A DNA stretch of 17,240 bases from JAGLCY01 sp965369705. Its GTDB lineage: Bacteria; Krumholzibacteriota; Krumholzibacteriia; LZORAL124-64-63. The stretch lies in NCBI GenBank assembly GCA_965369705.1, contig CBDURF010000063.1:1-17240 (forward strand), read 5' to 3'. Below, piece by piece: positions 14,968-17,240 of this stretch; the stretch's first letter is position 1; every line of letters begins with the position of its first letter. The notes beneath the pieces are model-generated. The model saw nothing but the letters and a program-made list of their open reading frames with translations, did not search any database and was not told the DNA's origin. A program made the position numbers and the translations under genes.

Positions 14968-16163
14968 CACTTGCCTCCCTTGCCGGCTCGGGGCAGGTGC
15001 TTCTTGAGGTCGGCCACCTTGTCGAGGGCTTCCCAGGAGAAATTCTTGTCGGGACGGCCGAAGTGGCCGAAGACTGCGGTGTCGGCGTAGATGGGCCGCC
15101 GCAGGTCGAGGCTCTCGATGATGCCCGCGGGGGATAGATCGAATTCGATGGCGATGATTTCGGCCAATTTATGATCGGGCAGCTTGCCGGTCCCGAAGGT
15201 GTCGACCGTGATCGACATGGGCTGGGGCATTCCGATGACGTAACTCACCTCGATGGCGCAGCGTTTGGCCAAGCCGGCCGCGACCACGTTCTTGGCGGCC
15301 CAGCGGGCACCGTAACTTCCACTGCGGTCGGGTTTTGTGGGGTCCTTGCCACTGAAGGCGCTACCGCCGTGCCCGCAGGCCGGGCCGTAGCTGTCCACGG
15401 TGATCTTGCGCCCGGTCAGGCCGGCGTCGGCGCGCGGGCCGCCCTCACTGAAGGCGCCCACGGGGTTGATCATCACCTTGGTCTGTTTGTCCAACAGGCC
15501 GGTGGGTTTGAGCACGGGATTGATTACCAGACGCCGCAGATCCTTGCGCATCTGACCGAGGTCGGCATCGGCGTGGTGGTGGGCGGACAGGACAACGTTG
15601 TCCAGCCCCACGGGTTTGTCGTTTTTGTACCGAACCGAAACCTGTCCCTTTCCGTCAGGATACAGGTAGGGCAGCTTGCCGGCGGCGCGCACCGCGGAGA
15701 GTTTCTCCATCAGGCGGTTGGCGAGATAGGCAGGGACGGGCATATAGTGGGTGTCGATGGGAAGGCCGCGGCCTTCGTCCGTGGCGTAACCCACGCAGAC
15801 CCCCTGGTCGCCGGCGCCCTTACGGTCGACGCCGAGGGCCACGTCGCCGGACTGCTCCTCGAGCATGACCAGCACCGCGCAGCTGTTGTGATCGAAGCCG
15901 GTGGTCGGATCGTTGTAACCAACCGTCCGGATGGTTTCCCGTACCGTGCCGGTGATGTCCAGATAGGCCTTGGTGGTGATCTGGCCGGTGACGATGACCA
16001 TGCCGGTGGTGACCATGACTTCGCAGGAAACCCGGGCGTAGCGGTCTTCGGTCAGGATGGCGTCGAGGATGTCATCGGCGATGAGGTCGCAGATCTTGTC
16101 TGCGTGGCCGGCGGTGACCGATTCGGCGGTCTGGATCCAATTTCTGGACATCTTGCGGGACAT
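14967..16163 (-). CDS. metK: S-adenosylmethionine synthetase
   Basis: Makes S-adenosylmethionine from methionine and ATP; cytosolic, normally a tetramer. The 398 residues carry AESVTAGHADKICD (13-26, His20 for ATP and methionine activation), GAGDQGVCVGYATDEG (116-131), DAGLTGRKITVDSYG (246-260) and GGSAFSGKDPTKPDRSGSY (266-284), covering all three domain repeats. Odd points: the near-universal ESVTEGHPDK reads ESVTAGHADK, and GGPHGDAGLTG reads GGPRADAGLTG. It is thus a divergent but apparently intact member. ATG 16163 has an ideal AGGAGG 5 nt upstream. It is followed, with 1 nt overlap, by the PLP enzyme of the same pathway. Its leader can fold into exclusive hairpins (separate entry). Confidence 0.95.
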   Translation of the reverse strand: MSRKMSRNWIQTAESVTAGHADKICDLIADDILDAILTEDRYARVSCEVMVTTGMVIVTGQITTKAYLDITGTVRETIRTVGYNDPTTGFDHNSCAVLVMLEEQSGDVALGVDRKGAGDQGVCVGYATDEGRGLPIDTHYMPVPAYLANRLMEKLSAVRAAGKLPYLYPDGKGQVSVRYKNDKPVGLDNVVLSAHHHADADLGQMRKDLRRLVINPVLKPTGLLDKQTKVMINPVGAFSEGGPRADAGLTGRKITVDSYGPACGHGGSAFSGKDPTKPDRSGSYGARWAAKNVVAAGLAKRCAIEVSYVIGMPQPMSITVDTFGTGKLPDHKLAEIIAIEFDLSPAGIIESLDLRRPIYADTAVFGHFGRPDKNFSWEALDKVADLKKHLPRAGKGGK

Positions 16164-16174
16164 CTGGACCTCCT

Positions 16175-16230
16175 GGGGGAATCGGTGTCCGGGATGGAGC
16201 CGGACAAGAAAACGATTCCCAATTTCTGGG
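16175..16230 (-). promoter_or_regulatory. Structured leader of metK with mutually exclusive hairpins
   Basis: Read 5' to 3' on the minus strand: a small hairpin CCCA-GAAAT-TGGG (16230-16218), then GGGAATCG (16220-16213) able to pair over 8 bp with CGATTCCC (16184-16177), enclosing a second 7-bp stem TGTCCGG/CCGGACA (16206-16200 with 16192-16186). The GGG at 16220-16218 is shared, so the first hairpin and the long outer stem cannot form together. The outer stem ends only 2 nt before the AGGAGG of metK (16174-16169). It fits none of the SAM riboswitch consensus forms I can recall, so control by SAM or methionine is only a suggestion. Confidence 0.45.
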
Positions 16231-16289
16231 CTAACTGAAACAATCTCCGTCCAGGATCGTTATGGGCGAATCCTGAACTCATTTTGATA

Positions 16290-17240
16290 ATGGAAGGGTC
16301 GGTCATCAAAGTCAACCGTAGCAAAACCGGCCAGGATTTCTCCCTCAGGGTGGCGAACCTCACCTTCGCCTATCTGCGGGAGCCCGTTCTCAAGGGCGTG
16401 GATTTCACCCTGGATAAGGGGGCCATCGGCCTGCTGGGTCCCAACGGATCGGGCAAGACCACGCTCCTGCGCTGCCTGCTGGGTCAAGTTCCCCTCAAAG
16501 CGGGCCAGGTCAAGGTCCTGGGCTTCGACATGGCTGCCCAGGCCCGCCTGGCGCGTGCCGGATTGGGCTGGATGCCCGAGCGGGGCGGCATCATCCCGGG
16601 CATGAGCGGCGTCGGTCTGGTGGCCTACCTGGGCGAGCTGTCGGGCATGCCGGCGCGGGACGCCATGCAACGGGCACACGAAGTCCTTCATTTCGTGGGC
16701 CTGGCAGACGAACGCTACCGCAAATGCGACGACTACAGCCAGGGCATGAAACAGCGGCTGAAGCTGGCCCAAGGCCTGGTCCACGATCCCGAATGGCTAT
16801 TCCTCGACGAACCCACCAGCGGGCTCGATCCGCGCGGCCGCGTCTCCATCCTCGAACTGATCCGCGACCTGGCCTGGAACAAGAACCTGGGCGTGATCCT
16901 GTCGACCCATCTGCTGGCCGACGTCGAGGCGGTGTGCAGGGAGATCCTCGTGCTCAAGAACGGGGAGCTGCTGTCCCGCCAGGTGGTCGATTCCCGCGCG
17001 CGCGAACCCCGGCAGGTGTTCGAGGTGGAGGGCTTCGGGGATGAAGAGGGCTTCCTGACCGGCCTGAAGGAAATTGGGGCGGAGGTGATCGCCGACGGGC
17101 GACTGCATCTGGTGACCCTGGATCTTGCCCGTCTGACCGGAAAGTCGGTGGAGGCCGTCGGCGGGGATGGCTTTGACACCGCTGCGGGGGTCAACGCCAT
17201 CCTGGGCGTGGCCGCGGCGAACGATTACGCGCTGCGCCGT
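16290..17240 (+). CDS. ABC-2 type transporter ATP-binding protein (3' end outside window)
   Basis: The frame is open for 317 codons to the right edge. Nucleotide-binding domain parts in order: Walker A GPNGSGKTT (50-58), a Q-loop region of the MPE type (GWMPERGG, 93-100), ABC signature YSQGMKQR (149-156), Walker B LFLDEPTSGLDP (170-181) and the switch histidine in STHLL (205-209). The MPE form is typical of CcmA/NatA-like ABC-2 exporters. A C-terminal extension from about 230 follows, as in that group. The permease should be encoded beyond the right edge. ATG 16290 is the only ATG between an upstream in-frame TGA (16236) and the domain, but it has no good ribosome site; TTG 16284 or leaderless translation are alternatives. 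It diverges from metK, and the cargo is unknown. Confidence 0.9.
   Translation, partial: MEGSVIKVNRSKTGQDFSLRVANLTFAYLREPVLKGVDFTLDKGAIGLLGPNGSGKTTLLRCLLGQVPLKAGQVKVLGFDMAAQARLARAGLGWMPERGGIIPGMSGVGLVAYLGELSGMPARDAMQRAHEVLHFVGLADERYRKCDDYSQGMKQRLKLAQGLVHDPEWLFLDEPTSGLDPRGRVSILELIRDLAWNKNLGVILSTHLLADVEAVCREILVLKNGELLSRQVVDSRAREPRQVFEVEGFGDEEGFLTGLKEIGAEVIADGRLHLVTLDLARLTGKSVEAVGGDGFDTAAGVNAILGVAAANDYALRR

Noticed and set aside
13867..15090. Plus-strand open frame opposite the PLP enzyme and metK end
   Set aside because: Spans the reverse complements of two well-supported genes and has no domain.
16175..16230. Known SAM riboswitch before metK
   Set aside because: The structure does not match the SAM or SAM/SAH forms I know. 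It is kept only as an unclassified leader.

Overview
This is a high-GC bacterial chromosome segment, roughly 60% or more by eye, with dense, often overlapping genes. It appears to come from an aerobic, Gram-negative, protein-degrading heterotroph. The evidence is two O2-dependent dioxygenases, a family S46 dipeptidyl peptidase with a signal peptide (a periplasmic family of Gram-negative bacteria), a PilZ protein and a Tlc/Npt-like carrier. I cannot fix the phylum from sequence alone. The mix would suit an environmental FCB-type lineage (Gemmatimonadota- or Krumholzibacteriota-like), but that is a guess.

Left part (1-4800), mixed genes: the C-terminal end of an HNH endonuclease (cut by the window edge); a family 2 glycosyltransferase; a small zone of minus-strand remains (two terminator-like hairpins around what looks like a relic of a stomatin/SPFH C-terminus); a single-domain PilZ protein on the minus strand; a divergent arginine deiminase; and, convergent with it and touching it stop-to-stop, an Npt/Tlc-like 11-12-helix carrier.

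Central part (4985-13778), one plus-strand operon for tyrosine catabolism: a sigma70-like promoter, hppD (4-hydroxyphenylpyruvate dioxygenase), hmgA (homogentisate dioxygenase), an unnamed 320-residue protein, fahA (fumarylacetoacetase), an acetoacetyl-CoA synthetase gene, and an S46 dipeptidyl peptidase with the Asp/Glu-specificity arginine of DPP11. Four of the five junctions overlap by 1-4 nt. Together they take 4-hydroxyphenylpyruvate to fumarate plus acetoacetyl-CoA, with a peptidase that may feed peptides in. One step has no recognisable enzyme: maleylacetoacetate isomerase. The unnamed 320-residue protein sits exactly where it would be expected, between hmgA and fahA, and is the best candidate for something undescribed here.

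Right part (13741-17240): a minus-strand pair, metK (a somewhat divergent S-adenosylmethionine synthetase) followed by a Cys/Met-metabolism PLP enzyme, 1 nt overlapping. The leader of metK can form two mutually exclusive hairpins. Divergent from metK is the ATP-binding subunit of an ABC-2-type transporter, cut by the right edge. I saw no tRNA, rRNA, CRISPR, insertion sequence or phage genes.
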